Source: Holophagales bacterium
GTDB lineage: Bacteria > Acidobacteriota > Thermoanaerobaculia > Multivoradales > Multivoraceae
DNA length: 64,000 nucleotides
Direction: 5' to 3'
NCBI GenBank assembly: GCA_009843505.1
Contig: VYDI01000002.1
Location: forward strand, 1-64,000
Positions 35,534 through 45,300 of the stretch are shown here, piece after piece (position 1 is the first letter of the stretch; each line of letters starts with the position of its first letter). Under the pieces are notes generated by a model. The model made no database searches. It worked only from the letters and a program-made list of their open reading frames with translations, and was not told where the DNA came from. Made by a program: the position numbers and the translations under genes.

Positions 35534-37102
35534 ATGCGCGGCAGCGCCGCCAAGTCGCTGCCACTGCCCGTGGCGGTGCTGCTTCTCGTGGGGTGTGTCG
35601 GTACACCGCCCGCCGAAGAGCACGATCACTCTCATGAAAGCTGGACAGTCACGGCTCTCGGGGAGCGGTTCGAGGTCTTCCCCGAGATCGACGCGCTGGC
35701 GGCAGGTCACACGGCGATGGCCCACACGCACGTCACGCGCCTGGCCGATTTCGCACCGCTGTTACGGGGAACGGTCGAGATCGTCCTTGTCGACGGGTCC
35801 GGGGAGCAGATCTTCCGCGCGGACCAGCCCGCCGCTCCTGGGGTCTTCGACATCGAGGTGACGCCCCAACGTGCCGGCGAGGCGGACCTGCTCTTCCGGA
35901 TCGACGACGGGAACGGAGTCGAGGAGATCCCGGGAGGCCGGATCCTCGTTAGCACGGCGGACCACGCGGAGGGCCTCCTGAAGGTACGGTCGCTCCCCGC
36001 TGGGTCCGACGGCGGCGAGCCCGTGTCGTTCCTGAAGGAACAGCAGTGGCAGGGCGGCTTCGCGGCCGCCTGGGTGCGGGAGGGCCGCCTCGCCCGGAGC
36101 GTCTCCGGCGTCGCCTCCTTCCGCCCGCCGGCCGGCGGCGAGAGCACCATCACCGCGCAGGTGGACGGGGTCGTCCAGCCACCAGCGGGAGCCCGCTCCT
36201 GGCCGTTCGTCGGCCGCCGCGTCGAACGGAACGATGCCCTGTTCCGGGTGGTTCCGCTGGTCGCCTCCGAGCGGAGTCTGGCGACCCTGGAAGGCGAACT
36301 CGAGGTGTTGGCGACGGAGTTGGAAAGCGCGCGGTCGCGCAGCTCGCGGCTCCGGGAACTCCTGGCTCTCGAAGCGGTCAGCGAGCGGGAGGTCGAGGAC
36401 GCCGGAGTCCGCGCCCGGATGCTCGAGGCGCGGCACCGGGCGGCGGAACGGGACCTTGAATCGGCACGTGCCTCGCGCGAAGGCGGAGCGGACAGCGCCG
36501 GCATCTCGCCGCGGGCACCGTTCTCCGGCCGGATCGCCGCCGTGACCACGACGCCCGGGGCGACGGTCTCCGCCGGGGAAGCCCTCGCCCGCCTCGTTCG
36601 GACCGACGTGGTGTGGATCGAGGTCGCCCTGCCCCCGCAGGATGCGCGGCGGCTCATGGACGCGGGCCTGCGCGGTCTGGTGCTCGACGACCCGGAGAGC
36701 GGACCGGTGCGGGTCGAAGGCGACCTCTCCCTCGTCTCGATCTCGCCGGAACTCTCGCCGCGCACCGGCACCGTCACCGTCCTGCTCGAGGCCCCGGGCA
36801 TCGCCGGCACCGGCTTCGCCCTTGGATCGACGGTCGCGGCGCAGGTGCTGATGGCCGGTGAGGAGAGTGGCATCGTCGTGCCCGCTTCGGCCCTGGTCGA
36901 CGACGGCGGCGTGCCGGTCGTGTTCCTGCAACTGTCCGGCGAGGACTTCCAGCGGCAGACGGTGACAGTGCTCGGCCGGCAGGGGGACCAGGTGCTGGTG
37001 GCCGGCCTGGCGCCCGGTCAGCGCCTGGTGACCCGCGGCGGGGACGCCATCCGTCGTTCGTCCCTCATGGCGAGCGGCGAAGCTCACGGCCACGTCCACT
37101 GA
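35534..37102 (+). CDS. RND efflux adaptor (membrane fusion protein, CzcB/CusB-type)
   Basis: A 522-residue periplasmic adaptor with a lipoprotein-like signal (LLLVGC). The N-terminal extension EEHDHSHESW is His-rich, as in many heavy-metal RND adaptors. A beta domain of about 150 residues follows, then the alpha-hairpin (residues about 240-320) rich in Ala, Glu and Arg, and barrel/lipoyl parts with SPRAPFSGRIAAVTTTPGATV and VVPASALVDDGGVPVVF. The ATG at 35534 follows repeat copy F; the open frame starting at 35420 would encode the repeat and is wrong. It joins the TolC-like protein to the pump encoded 10 bases downstream. Confidence 0.88.
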   Translation: MRGSAAKSLPLPVAVLLLVGCVGTPPAEEHDHSHESWTVTALGERFEVFPEIDALAAGHTAMAHTHVTRLADFAPLLRGTVEIVLVDGSGEQIFRADQPAAPGVFDIEVTPQRAGEADLLFRIDDGNGVEEIPGGRILVSTADHAEGLLKVRSLPAGSDGGEPVSFLKEQQWQGGFAAAWVREGRLARSVSGVASFRPPAGGESTITAQVDGVVQPPAGARSWPFVGRRVERNDALFRVVPLVASERSLATLEGELEVLATELESARSRSSRLRELLALEAVSEREVEDAGVRARMLEARHRAAERDLESARASREGGADSAGISPRAPFSGRIAAVTTTPGATVSAGEALARLVRTDVVWIEVALPPQDARRLMDAGLRGLVLDDPESGPVRVEGDLSLVSISPELSPRTGTVTVLLEAPGIAGTGFALGSTVAAQVLMAGEESGIVVPASALVDDGGVPVVFLQLSGEDFQRQTVTVLGRQGDQVLVAGLAPGQRLVTRGGDAIRRSSLMASGEAHGHVH

Positions 37103-37112
37103 AGGCGCCGGA

Positions 37113-40100
37113 GTGGGACCCCTCGAGCGACTGCTTCGGTTCTCCCTGCGCCACCGTCTGCTGGTGGTCGCGGGGGCAGCCCTCCTCACGGTGGTCGGTG
37201 CGGCCTGGATCCTGAACCTGCCGGTTGACATCTTTCCCGACCTCTCGGCCCCCACCGTGACCGTGATCACGGAGGCCCCAGGGATGGCCGCGGAGGAGGT
37301 CGAGCTGCTGGTGACCTACGCGGTGGAGTCCGCGATCAACGGATCGCCGGGCGTGCGGCGGCTGCGTTCGATCTCCGCCGACGGGATCTCGGTGGCCTGG
37401 GTCGAGTTCGACTGGGGCACGGACATCTACCGCGCCCGCCAGGTCGTCAGCGAGCGGCTCCAGCGCGTCGACCTTCCGGCGCAGGCCGAGAGGCCGGAAC
37501 TCGGCCCGATCTCCTCGATCATGGGCGAGATCACGTTCATCGCGATGACCTCAGCGCCGGTGGCGGAGGGCGGCGTCAGCGCGATGGAGTTGCGCCGCGT
37601 CGCCGAAACGGTCGTCCGCCGGAACCTCCTGTCGATCCCTGGGGTCTCCCAGGTGGTCCCCATCGGCGGCGAACGGCGCCAGCTCCAGGTCACGGTGCGG
37701 CCGACCGCGCTGGCCCAGAACGGTCTCCCGCTCGCCGGCGTCGTCGACGCCGTGGCGAAGTCCAGCCGCAGCCTTGCCGCGGGCTTCCACGTGGAGGCCG
37801 GCGAGGAGCACATCGTCCGCGTGCGCAGCCGGGCACGCACTCCGGACGAGGTGGCCGCGGCCGTCGTGCGGGTCGACGGCGGGATCCCCCTGCGCGTCGG
37901 TGACGTGGCAAGCGTCGAATGGGGACCGGCGCCTGTCCGCGGCACCGGCTCCTATCGCAACCGTCCGGCGGTCATCCTGTCGGTGCAGAAGCAGCCGGGC
38001 GCGAACACGCTGGATCTGACCCGCGCCATCGATGACACGCTCGCCCGGCTGCAGCCGGTTCTGCCTGAGGGCGTCGTGCTCGAAAGCGAGAACTTCCGCC
38101 AGGCGGACTTCATCGAGGTGGCGATCGGCAACGTCGCCGAGGCGCTGCGCGACGGGGCGATCCTCGTCATCGTCATCCTTGCGCTGTTCCTCGGCAGCGT
38201 CCGCACGACGTTCATCTCGGCCTTCGCGATCCCGCTCTCCCTGGTCACCGGCATCCTGGTGATCGCGGCCTTCGGTCTGCAGATCGACACGATGACGCTC
38301 GGCGGCCTGTCGATCGCCATCGGGCTGCTGGTGGACGACGCGATCATCGCGATCGAGAACATCTTCCGACGGATGCGGGACGAGAGCCGCATGCCGGAGG
38401 GAGAGCGCCGGCCGGCCGAAGAGGTCGTCGCGGCCGCGACCCGGGAGGTGCTGAGCCCGATCCTCCTGGCCACCCTGATCGTCGTCCTGGTCTTCGTGCC
38501 GATCTTCTTCCTGCCGGGGCTGGAGGGTCGCCTGCTGCGGCCGCTCGGCCTCGCCTTCATCGCCGCGCTCGCCGCCTCCCTGGTGGTGGCGCTGACGGTC
38601 ACGCCGGTACTCGCCGTGCTGTTCCTGGGGCGGGCGAAGGCGCTCAGGTCCCGCCCGCCGTGGCTGCTGCGCGCCTTCCAGTGGGCCTACACGCCGACCC
38701 TCGACTGGTGCTTCTCGCATCGCTGGGCGGTGCTGTCTTCAGCGGCCCTGCTGGTGATCGTCGCCGTCGGGCTTCTGCCCGGGCTGGGCCGCAGCTTCCT
38801 GCCGGCCTTCAACGAGGGGTCGCTCACCGTCACGATGGTCAGCCCGCCGGGCATCCCGCTAGCCGAGAGCGATCGGCTGGGAAGCCGGGTCGAGGAGGTC
38901 TTGCTCACCTTCCCCGAGGTCGTCTCGACGAGTCGGCGGACAGGCCGAGCGGAGAAGGACGAACACGTCCAGGGGGTCAACGCCTCGGAGATGGAGGTCG
39001 TGCTGGCGCCGCTCGAAGACGGCCGGTCCAAGGACGAACTGGTCGCGGAGATGCGCCGCGTGGTGGCTGGGATTCCGGCCGTGACCGTCTCCTTCGGGCA
39101 GCCGATCAGCCACCGCATCGACCACATGATCTCGGGCTCCCGGACCAACCTGGCGGTGAAGGTCGAAGGACCCGATCTGGCGGTGTTGCGGACGCTGGCG
39201 GCGCGGATCGAACAGGTCTTGGCGACGGTCCCCGGCATCGTCGACCTGTCGAACCAGGAGCAGTCGCCGGTGCCGCAGATGGTCGTCGACTTCGATCGGA
39301 CGGCGATGGCCCGGTACGGCTTGAGCCTCGCCGACGTCGGCGAGGCCGTGGAGGCGCTGTTTCAGGGCGTCGTCGTCGGTGAGATCGTGGAGGAGGGCCT
39401 GGCGTCCGACGTCGCCGTCCGGCTGCCGCCGGATCTGCGGGCCGAACCGGACCGGGTCGCGGCTCTGCCCGTCTCGACGCCGGCCGGGGATCTGATCCGC
39501 CTCGGCGCGGTCGCCGAGGTGCGGCACGCCCTCGGCCCGTCCCTGATCCGGCGGGAGAACGCCCAGCGGGTGGCGATGGTGACCGCCAACGTCGCCGGCG
39601 CCGACCTCGTCGGCACGGTCGAGCAGGCCCGGGCCGCGGTCGAGGCCGAGGTCGACCTGCCGGCCGGCTACCTGGTGACGTTCGGCGGGCAGTTCGAGGA
39701 GGCCGGCCGCCGCGTCTACACGATGGGCCTGCTGGTCGTGCTCATCCTGGTCGGGATGTACGGGCTGCTCTACCTCGAGTTCGGCAGCCACCGCGACACC
39801 CTGGCGATGCTCGTCAACGTGCCGCTGGCCCTGGTCGGCGGCGTCGTCGCGGTGGCTCTGGGAGGCGGCGTCCTGTCGCTGGCGACGGTCGTCGGCTTCG
39901 TCACCCTGTTCGGCATCGCGACACGCAACGGCGTGCTCCTGGTCAGCAACTATCGACGGCTGCTGGCCCAGGGGCTGCCGCTTCAGGAAGCCGTGCGCCG
40001 GGGCTCGGAGGAGCGGATGCCGCCGATCCTGATGACGGCGCTGACGGCCGGGCTGGCCCTCGTGCCGCTGGTGCTGGGCGCGGGCGAGCCGGGCAACGAG

Positions 40101-40205
40101 ATCCTGAGTCCGATGGCCCAGGTGATCCTCGGCGGCCTGTTGACGTCGACGTTCCTGAACCTGGTGGTGGTTCCGGTGTTGTATGTGCGATCCTTGAAGC
40201 CATGA
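37113..40205 (+). CDS. RND family metal efflux pump (CzcA/CusA-type)
   Basis: A 1030-residue inner-membrane RND transporter, proton-driven, with 12 predicted helices and two large periplasmic loops. IFPDLSAPTVTVITEAPGMAAEEVE at the start and GSPGVRRLRSIS are typical of the heavy-metal (HME) branch. Helix 4 reads GGLSIAIGLLVDDAIIAIEN: the paired Asp is conserved, but the DFGxxxDG form of the zinc/cobalt pumps is not present, so the metal cannot be named; the AIGxxxD form is closer to the copper/silver or an unassigned branch. The GTG start is 10 bases after the adaptor gene. Its stop overlaps a 42-codon ORF that runs into hsdR. Confidence 0.92.
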   Translation: MGPLERLLRFSLRHRLLVVAGAALLTVVGAAWILNLPVDIFPDLSAPTVTVITEAPGMAAEEVELLVTYAVESAINGSPGVRRLRSISADGISVAWVEFDWGTDIYRARQVVSERLQRVDLPAQAERPELGPISSIMGEITFIAMTSAPVAEGGVSAMELRRVAETVVRRNLLSIPGVSQVVPIGGERRQLQVTVRPTALAQNGLPLAGVVDAVAKSSRSLAAGFHVEAGEEHIVRVRSRARTPDEVAAAVVRVDGGIPLRVGDVASVEWGPAPVRGTGSYRNRPAVILSVQKQPGANTLDLTRAIDDTLARLQPVLPEGVVLESENFRQADFIEVAIGNVAEALRDGAILVIVILALFLGSVRTTFISAFAIPLSLVTGILVIAAFGLQIDTMTLGGLSIAIGLLVDDAIIAIENIFRRMRDESRMPEGERRPAEEVVAAATREVLSPILLATLIVVLVFVPIFFLPGLEGRLLRPLGLAFIAALAASLVVALTVTPVLAVLFLGRAKALRSRPPWLLRAFQWAYTPTLDWCFSHRWAVLSSAALLVIVAVGLLPGLGRSFLPAFNEGSLTVTMVSPPGIPLAESDRLGSRVEEVLLTFPEVVSTSRRTGRAEKDEHVQGVNASEMEVVLAPLEDGRSKDELVAEMRRVVAGIPAVTVSFGQPISHRIDHMISGSRTNLAVKVEGPDLAVLRTLAARIEQVLATVPGIVDLSNQEQSPVPQMVVDFDRTAMARYGLSLADVGEAVEALFQGVVVGEIVEEGLASDVAVRLPPDLRAEPDRVAALPVSTPAGDLIRLGAVAEVRHALGPSLIRRENAQRVAMVTANVAGADLVGTVEQARAAVEAEVDLPAGYLVTFGGQFEEAGRRVYTMGLLVVLILVGMYGLLYLEFGSHRDTLAMLVNVPLALVGGVVAVALGGGVLSLATVVGFVTLFGIATRNGVLLVSNYRRLLAQGLPLQEAVRRGSEERMPPILMTALTAGLALVPLVLGAGEPGNEILSPMAQVILGGLLTSTFLNLVVVPVLYVRSLKP

Positions 40206-40330
40206 AGATGGCGTCGCCGAAGCACTACTGGATGAGCCCCAACCTCACGGGGCGACTTGCCAACGGAACCGGGGAGAAGGAACGGGACATCAGCCTCGGT
40301 CAGCTCCTCGCACCTCGAGCGAGAGCATGA
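40202..40330 (+). CDS. 42-residue ORF coupled to czcA-like and hsdR genes
   Basis: A short open frame starting with ATG inside the pump gene's stop (ATGA) and ending with a TGA that overlaps the hsdR ATG (ATGA). The peptide runs MKMASPKHYWMSPNLTGRLA and onward with charged and polar residues; no signal peptide or known motif. Both four-base overlaps are what coupled translation looks like. It could be a coupling or leader peptide for hsdR, a remnant of an older gene, or chance. It has no ribosome binding site beyond the preceding coding sequence. I keep it as low-confidence coding. Confidence 0.3.
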   Translation: MKMASPKHYWMSPNLTGRLANGTGEKERDISLGQLLAPRARA

Positions 40331-42471
40331 GCGACACGACTGAAGCCTTCGCGCGCGTGAAGATCGACGCCCTGCTCGGGGATGCCGGTTGGGATCTGAG
40401 GGACGGCTCTAGCGTGTTGTTCGAGCACGCGCTTCCCGACGGCACGCAGGCCGACTACGTGCTCTGTGACCGGCAGGGCCGGCCCATGGCGGTGTTGGAA
40501 GCGAAGCGTGCGAGCGTCGATCCCATCGCGGCGCAGGACCAGGGGAAGCACTACGCCGAACAGCTCGGCGTGTGGTTCGTCTTTCTGTCAAACGGCGAGG
40601 AGGTGCGGTTCCTGGATCGGGGGACGGACGCCCACGCCCGCGAAGTCGCGGGGTTCTACGCCCAGGACGACCTCGAACGGCGTGTCGCCGCACGCCGAGT
40701 CCATCGGGAGCTCGCCACGATCCCGATCGACCGAAAGATCGTCGATCGCGATTACCAGATCGAGTGCATCAAGGCGCTGTCCTCCGAAGTCGCGCTTGGC
40801 CGCCGCGGACTGCTGGTCGAGATGGCGACGGGAACGGGCAAGACTCGCACCGCTGCGGCGTTCATCAAGCGGCTTTTCGAGGCGGGAACCATCACCCGCG
40901 TGCTCTTCCTCGTGGACCGGATCGCTCTTGCGCGTCAGGCCGAGGACGCGTTCACTGACCATCTTCGGGACCTTCCCTGTCACGTGCTACGCCCCGGTCG
41001 CGGCTTCGACCGTGCCAAGCGCATCACCGTGGCGACCTTACAGACCATGATCGCGGAGTACCACGCTCTCTCTCCCGGCTACTTCGATCTCGTCATCACT
41101 GATGAGTGCCACCGTTCAATCTACGGCAAGTGGAGCGGTGTGCTTCGGCATTTCGACAGCATCCAACTCGGCCTCACGGCCACGCCATGCACGGTGGACG
41201 CGGACGCGCTTCCGGACCCTGAGGATGGGCGGTTCGTGCGCGACACACTTCGGTTCTTCGGGCTTGCCGAGCCCACCTTTCGCTACACGCTACGGCGCGC
41301 CATCGAGGAAGGGCATCTCGCGCCTTACCGAATCTACCGGGCGATGACGGTGAAGACTGCCGCTGAAGATGGGTTCGAAGTTGGGCGCGACGAACTCGAC
41401 TGGAACGCGATGGACGAGACGACCAGGGCGGAGTTCGACAGTTTGTTCGCTGCTGCGGACACGATCACAGTGGACCCGCGTGCACTGGAGCGCAGGTTCA
41501 CCATTCCCGAGCGCAACCGCGCCATTGTGCGGGAGTTCCGAGACGCGCACGAGAAGGGATTCGTGAGCCGGTACGGCGTCAGGCGCTGGCCTGAATGGGG
41601 AAAGACGATCGTGTTCGCGGTGACCCGGCGCCACGCGGAGACGCTGGCGGAGATGTTCGATGAGCACTTTGCGGACAGGAAGCCCCACCCGACCGCGCGT
41701 TACGCTGATTTCGTGGTAAGCGACGTAGGCGGAGGCCCCGCTCCCGACGCCAGTGCGATCATCAAACGCTTCAAGGAAGAGGACTATCCGAAGATACTCG
41801 TCAGCGTGAACATGCTGGACACCGGTTTCGATTGCGCCGAGGTGGTCAACTTGGTCATGGCGCGGTTCACGCAGAGCGCCATCCTCTACCGGCAGATGCG
41901 CGGGCGGGGGACGCGAAAGGCACCCCACATCGGAAAGACCGAGTTCACGATCTTCGACTTCGTTGGCGTAACCGACTTTCACGGCGATGAGGACGGGAAC
42001 ATTGAGGGCGGTCTCCTCCGTGAATCCCGGCCTGCCCATCGCCTAGCCGAACCCCGCGGGTTGCTGACCATCGACGTGAACGACCATATCGACCCGGCGA
42101 CGCGTGAGTGGCTCTCACTCGACGAGAATGGGCGCATCGTGCGTACGCCCGAGCACGAGGAGCGCGCCGCCGAGATCGGTGTCCGGTTCGAGGCGTGGCG
42201 GGAGGAACATGACGAGTTCGACGCGGAGCAAGCCCGCTGGGCCCGTCTAATCGGGAGTCGAGTTAGAGCTGATGCCATGAGCATGGAGATCATTGGGGCG
42301 TGGAATCTAGATGAACATCCCTTCTCCGCGCTCGGCGGCTACGACCAAGCGCAACGAGTGTTCGGTGGCGAAGATTCGCTGCGTCGCCTGATCGCCGGGG
42401 TCAACGCCGCAGTTTTCGGACGATCACGGGAAGTCGGCGAGTCCGGTCGCCTTCAAGCCACGGAGCGTTAG
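40327..42471 (+). CDS. hsdR: Type I restriction enzyme, R subunit (short form)
   Basis: A 714-residue ATP-dependent restriction subunit. The N-terminal nuclease site is D43...E58-A-K60 (MAVLEAK), followed by a superfamily 2 helicase with Walker A ATGTGKT (residues 167-173), DECH (259-262), LTATP, and a C-terminal motif VI, QMRGRGTRK. It is shorter than the 1000-residue EcoKI-type subunit and matches the compact HsdR group (as with the EcoEI-like and related forms). In the complex it pumps DNA past the bound enzyme and cleaves at a distance. hsdM starts four bases after its stop and hsdS overlaps hsdM, so the set is one operon. Confidence 0.93.
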   Translation: MSDTTEAFARVKIDALLGDAGWDLRDGSSVLFEHALPDGTQADYVLCDRQGRPMAVLEAKRASVDPIAAQDQGKHYAEQLGVWFVFLSNGEEVRFLDRGTDAHAREVAGFYAQDDLERRVAARRVHRELATIPIDRKIVDRDYQIECIKALSSEVALGRRGLLVEMATGTGKTRTAAAFIKRLFEAGTITRVLFLVDRIALARQAEDAFTDHLRDLPCHVLRPGRGFDRAKRITVATLQTMIAEYHALSPGYFDLVITDECHRSIYGKWSGVLRHFDSIQLGLTATPCTVDADALPDPEDGRFVRDTLRFFGLAEPTFRYTLRRAIEEGHLAPYRIYRAMTVKTAAEDGFEVGRDELDWNAMDETTRAEFDSLFAAADTITVDPRALERRFTIPERNRAIVREFRDAHEKGFVSRYGVRRWPEWGKTIVFAVTRRHAETLAEMFDEHFADRKPHPTARYADFVVSDVGGGPAPDASAIIKRFKEEDYPKILVSVNMLDTGFDCAEVVNLVMARFTQSAILYRQMRGRGTRKAPHIGKTEFTIFDFVGVTDFHGDEDGNIEGGLLRESRPAHRLAEPRGLLTIDVNDHIDPATREWLSLDENGRIVRTPEHEERAAEIGVRFEAWREEHDEFDAEQARWARLIGSRVRADAMSMEIIGAWNLDEHPFSALGGYDQAQRVFGGEDSLRRLIAGVNAAVFGRSREVGESGRLQATER

Positions 42472-42475
42472 CGGT

Positions 42476-44101
42476 ATGCCCATGACGCCCGATCTCCGGC
42501 GCGGCATCGATCGGATCCGCGACTACCTCTTCGGAGGTGGCTATCCGAATCCGGCGCAAAACGCCGAACAACTCAGCTTCCTGATCTACTTCTATCTGTA
42601 CGAGGCGGCGGACGCCGCGCGGCTGCGCGTAGCGCAACGGCCGGGTGCAGCTCCCTATGTCAGCGCCTTTGCGGGCGAATGGAAGCTGCGCGACTCGCGC
42701 AACGCCTCAAGGCCGGATACCGTGACCGTGCCGCGCGAACTACTGCGCTGGTCGTCCTGGGCGCAAGCCATGAATGGCGAGCGGTTGGTCAACTGGGTGC
42801 GGGAGGAGGTCTTCCCATTCCACACACAGCTCGCGGCAAACGGCGTCACGAACTTCATGGAAGGCGCCCGGCTGGTGATCGATGAGCCGACGGTGCTGAC
42901 GCAAGTCGTTAGCCAGTTGAACGACCTGCATCTTCATCGAGTAGACGCCGACACCAAGGGCGACCTGTTTGAGCATGTCCTCCGGCAGATTCGTCAGGCG
43001 GGAGAACTCGGCCAGTTCCGCACGCCACGCCACGTCATCCGCGCGATCGTCAGGCTAGTCGATCCTCGGTTCGGCGAGACGATCTTCGACCCAGCGGCGG
43101 GGACGGCGGGCTTCCTGGTCGGCGCCTGGGACCATATCCGGCTTGCCAACTCCTCGCCCGCCGGGATTGAAGTGATCGACGTCGAGGGCAAGGCCGTCCG
43201 GCGCGGTCTCGGCGACACGTTGGGGAGAAACGCCGTAAAGCAGCTCCAGGAAGCGACCTTCTATGGTGCGGACGTTGACCCGCAGATGGTTCGCCTAGCC
43301 ACGATGAACCTGACTCTGCGCGGACTAGACCGAGTGCGCATCCTGCGGCGCGACGCGCTCACTCGCACCCTCGACCAGGCGGCAAAGGCTGAACTCGGAC
43401 TGCCAGCATCCGGCTTCGACGTCATCCTCGCCAACCCGCCGTTTTCCGGCCGGCTGGACAAAGACCGGATCGTTGAGGACGTCAAGGTAGGCCACACGGG
43501 ACAGACCGAGCTCCTCTTCCTGCAGTACATCCAGAACCATCTGACGTACGGAGGACGCTGTGGAGTCGTTGTGCCGGAAGGCGTGTTGTTCGGCTCGACC
43601 CGTGCGCACCGCGAACTCAGGCGCAGACTCATCGAAACCAACACACTCGAGGCCGTGCTGTCCCTCCCTGGCGGCGTCTTCAACCCTTACTCTGGCGTCA
43701 AGACCTCAGTCCTCGTGTTCAAGAAGGGCGGCGCAACCGAGCGCGTCATGTTCCTTCATGCGGAAAACGACGGCTTCAAGCTGAATGCCAACCACGACGA
43801 ACCCATCGAGGAGGATGATCTACCCAGCCTGAGCCAGGCGTATCGTGATCGGGAGGCCCGATGGGTCGCGTGGCGGGATCGTGACACGCACTCGGACTGG
43901 ACCGAGAAGTGGTGGTTCGCCGAGACGAACGCCATCCGCGCTGCCGACTTCAACTTGAGTGCTAGCCGGCATCGGCCGCTGCGACGCGCGAGGGTAGAAC
44001 ACCGCGATCCGTTGGACATACTGCACGATCTAAGGGAAATCGAAACCGAAATCCTGGGCGAGATCGAGGAACTGGCGGGCGCGGTCCGCCGGCTTGCGTG
44101 A
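42476..44101 (+). CDS. hsdM: Type I restriction-modification DNA methyltransferase, M subunit
   Basis: A 541-residue N6-adenine methyltransferase. The N-terminal helical domain starts RRGIDRIRDYLFGGGYPNPA and matches HsdM_N. AdoMet motif I is FDPAAGTAGF (residues 204-213) and the catalytic motif IV is NPPF (320-323). With HsdS it methylates the recognition sequence; with HsdR it forms the restriction complex. Two ATGs (42476 and 42482) are available. The stop TGA overlaps the hsdS start. Order R-M-S is intact, so both modification and restriction should be functional; no frameshift is visible. Confidence 0.95.
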   Translation: MPMTPDLRRGIDRIRDYLFGGGYPNPAQNAEQLSFLIYFYLYEAADAARLRVAQRPGAAPYVSAFAGEWKLRDSRNASRPDTVTVPRELLRWSSWAQAMNGERLVNWVREEVFPFHTQLAANGVTNFMEGARLVIDEPTVLTQVVSQLNDLHLHRVDADTKGDLFEHVLRQIRQAGELGQFRTPRHVIRAIVRLVDPRFGETIFDPAAGTAGFLVGAWDHIRLANSSPAGIEVIDVEGKAVRRGLGDTLGRNAVKQLQEATFYGADVDPQMVRLATMNLTLRGLDRVRILRRDALTRTLDQAAKAELGLPASGFDVILANPPFSGRLDKDRIVEDVKVGHTGQTELLFLQYIQNHLTYGGRCGVVVPEGVLFGSTRAHRELRRRLIETNTLEAVLSLPGGVFNPYSGVKTSVLVFKKGGATERVMFLHAENDGFKLNANHDEPIEEDDLPSLSQAYRDREARWVAWRDRDTHSDWTEKWWFAETNAIRAADFNLSASRHRPLRRARVEHRDPLDILHDLREIETEILGEIEELAGAVRRLA

Positions 44102-45300
44102 TGAACACCCATGCTCAAGTTCCTCTTGGCGAGGTATGCAAGATCAATCCTCGTACCAAGGCACCGATCCATCTGGCCGACCCGCTAGTGAGTTTCGTGC
44201 CGATGGCGGCCGTTGACGAGAGGTTGGGGGCGGTCACGGTTTGCGAGGACCGACCCCTGGCGGAGGTTTCCAAGGGCTACACGTCGTTCGAGGACGGAGA
44301 TGTGCTCTTCGCGAAGATCACGCCGTCCATGGAGAATGGCAAGGCAGCGTTGGCTCGGAACCTGACTAATGGTGTCGGACGGGGTTCCACCGAGTTCCAT
44401 GTCCTGAGGCCTGGGCGCCGCGTTCTCGGCGAGTATGTCTATCACTTTGTTCGACAGCGTTCGTTTCGCGACGAGGCAAAGAGGAGCTTCACGGGAACGG
44501 CGGGTCAGCAACGTGTTCCCAAGTCCTTTCTGGAGAGCGTCCCTATTCCCCTCCCTTCGCTGGAGGAGCAGAAGAGAATCGTCGGCCTTCTGAACCAAGG
44601 CGGGAAGATCGAGCGGTTGCAGGCGGTGGTCCGGGAGCGGCTGCGGCAACTGATACCGGCCCTGTTCGTCCGGATGTTCGGCGATCCGGTGGAGAATCCT
44701 ATGGGATGGGCGTCCGAGCCGCTTGGAAGCCTAATCGAGGAGGGGCCGCAGAACGGGCTCTACAGGCCGAAGTCAGCATATGGCTCAGGCACACCCATTC
44801 TGCGTATCGACGGGTTCTATGCCGGTGAGGTAACCGATCCAGGGAGTTGGCAGCGTTTGCGTGTGGATGAGACGACAGAGAGAAGATACGCCTTGGCTCA
44901 AGGTGACATCGTTATCAATCGGGTGAACAGTCGCTCCTTTCTCGGGAAGTCTGCGATAGTTCCAGAGATCGACGAACCGGTTGTCTTTGAGTCGAACATG
45001 ATGAGATTGAGGGTAGATCCGAGCCGTATTCTACCCGAGTTCCTTGTATCTCTGCTGCAGTTCGAGCCGATAAGAGAGCACCTTTGTCGGAACGCTAAAG
45101 ACGCTATAAACCAATCGAGTATCAACCAAACAGACGTCCGGGAGTTCTTGGTGTTGGTGCCTCCCCTCGGTGTTCAGCGTCAGTACACGAAGATCCTCGA
45201 GACTGTGCGCTCCACGCTCGCCGTTGCAGAGTCCGGCTCTAGGATCGCCTCGGAGCTTGGCGCCGCACTTCTGCCTCGCGTTCTAGGAGCTGATACGTGA
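44101..45300 (+). CDS. hsdS: Type I restriction-modification specificity subunit
   Basis: A 399-residue specificity subunit with two target recognition domains. The first begins VPLGEVCKINP, the second follows MFGDPVENPMGW, a hallmark of HsdS proteins; each is followed by a conserved helix region (IPLPSLEEQKRIVGLL and the later VPPLGVQRQYTKIL) that sets the spacing between the half-sites. The protein therefore reads a bipartite sequence, which cannot be predicted here. Start: ATG 44101, or the overlapping GTG 44098. The codons are visibly richer in A/T than those of the neighbouring metal-efflux genes, consistent with recent acquisition or exchange of the recognition domains. Confidence 0.93.
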   Translation: MNTHAQVPLGEVCKINPRTKAPIHLADPLVSFVPMAAVDERLGAVTVCEDRPLAEVSKGYTSFEDGDVLFAKITPSMENGKAALARNLTNGVGRGSTEFHVLRPGRRVLGEYVYHFVRQRSFRDEAKRSFTGTAGQQRVPKSFLESVPIPLPSLEEQKRIVGLLNQGGKIERLQAVVRERLRQLIPALFVRMFGDPVENPMGWASEPLGSLIEEGPQNGLYRPKSAYGSGTPILRIDGFYAGEVTDPGSWQRLRVDETTERRYALAQGDIVINRVNSRSFLGKSAIVPEIDEPVVFESNMMRLRVDPSRILPEFLVSLLQFEPIREHLCRNAKDAINQSSINQTDVREFLVLVPPLGVQRQYTKILETVRSTLAVAESGSRIASELGAALLPRVLGADT

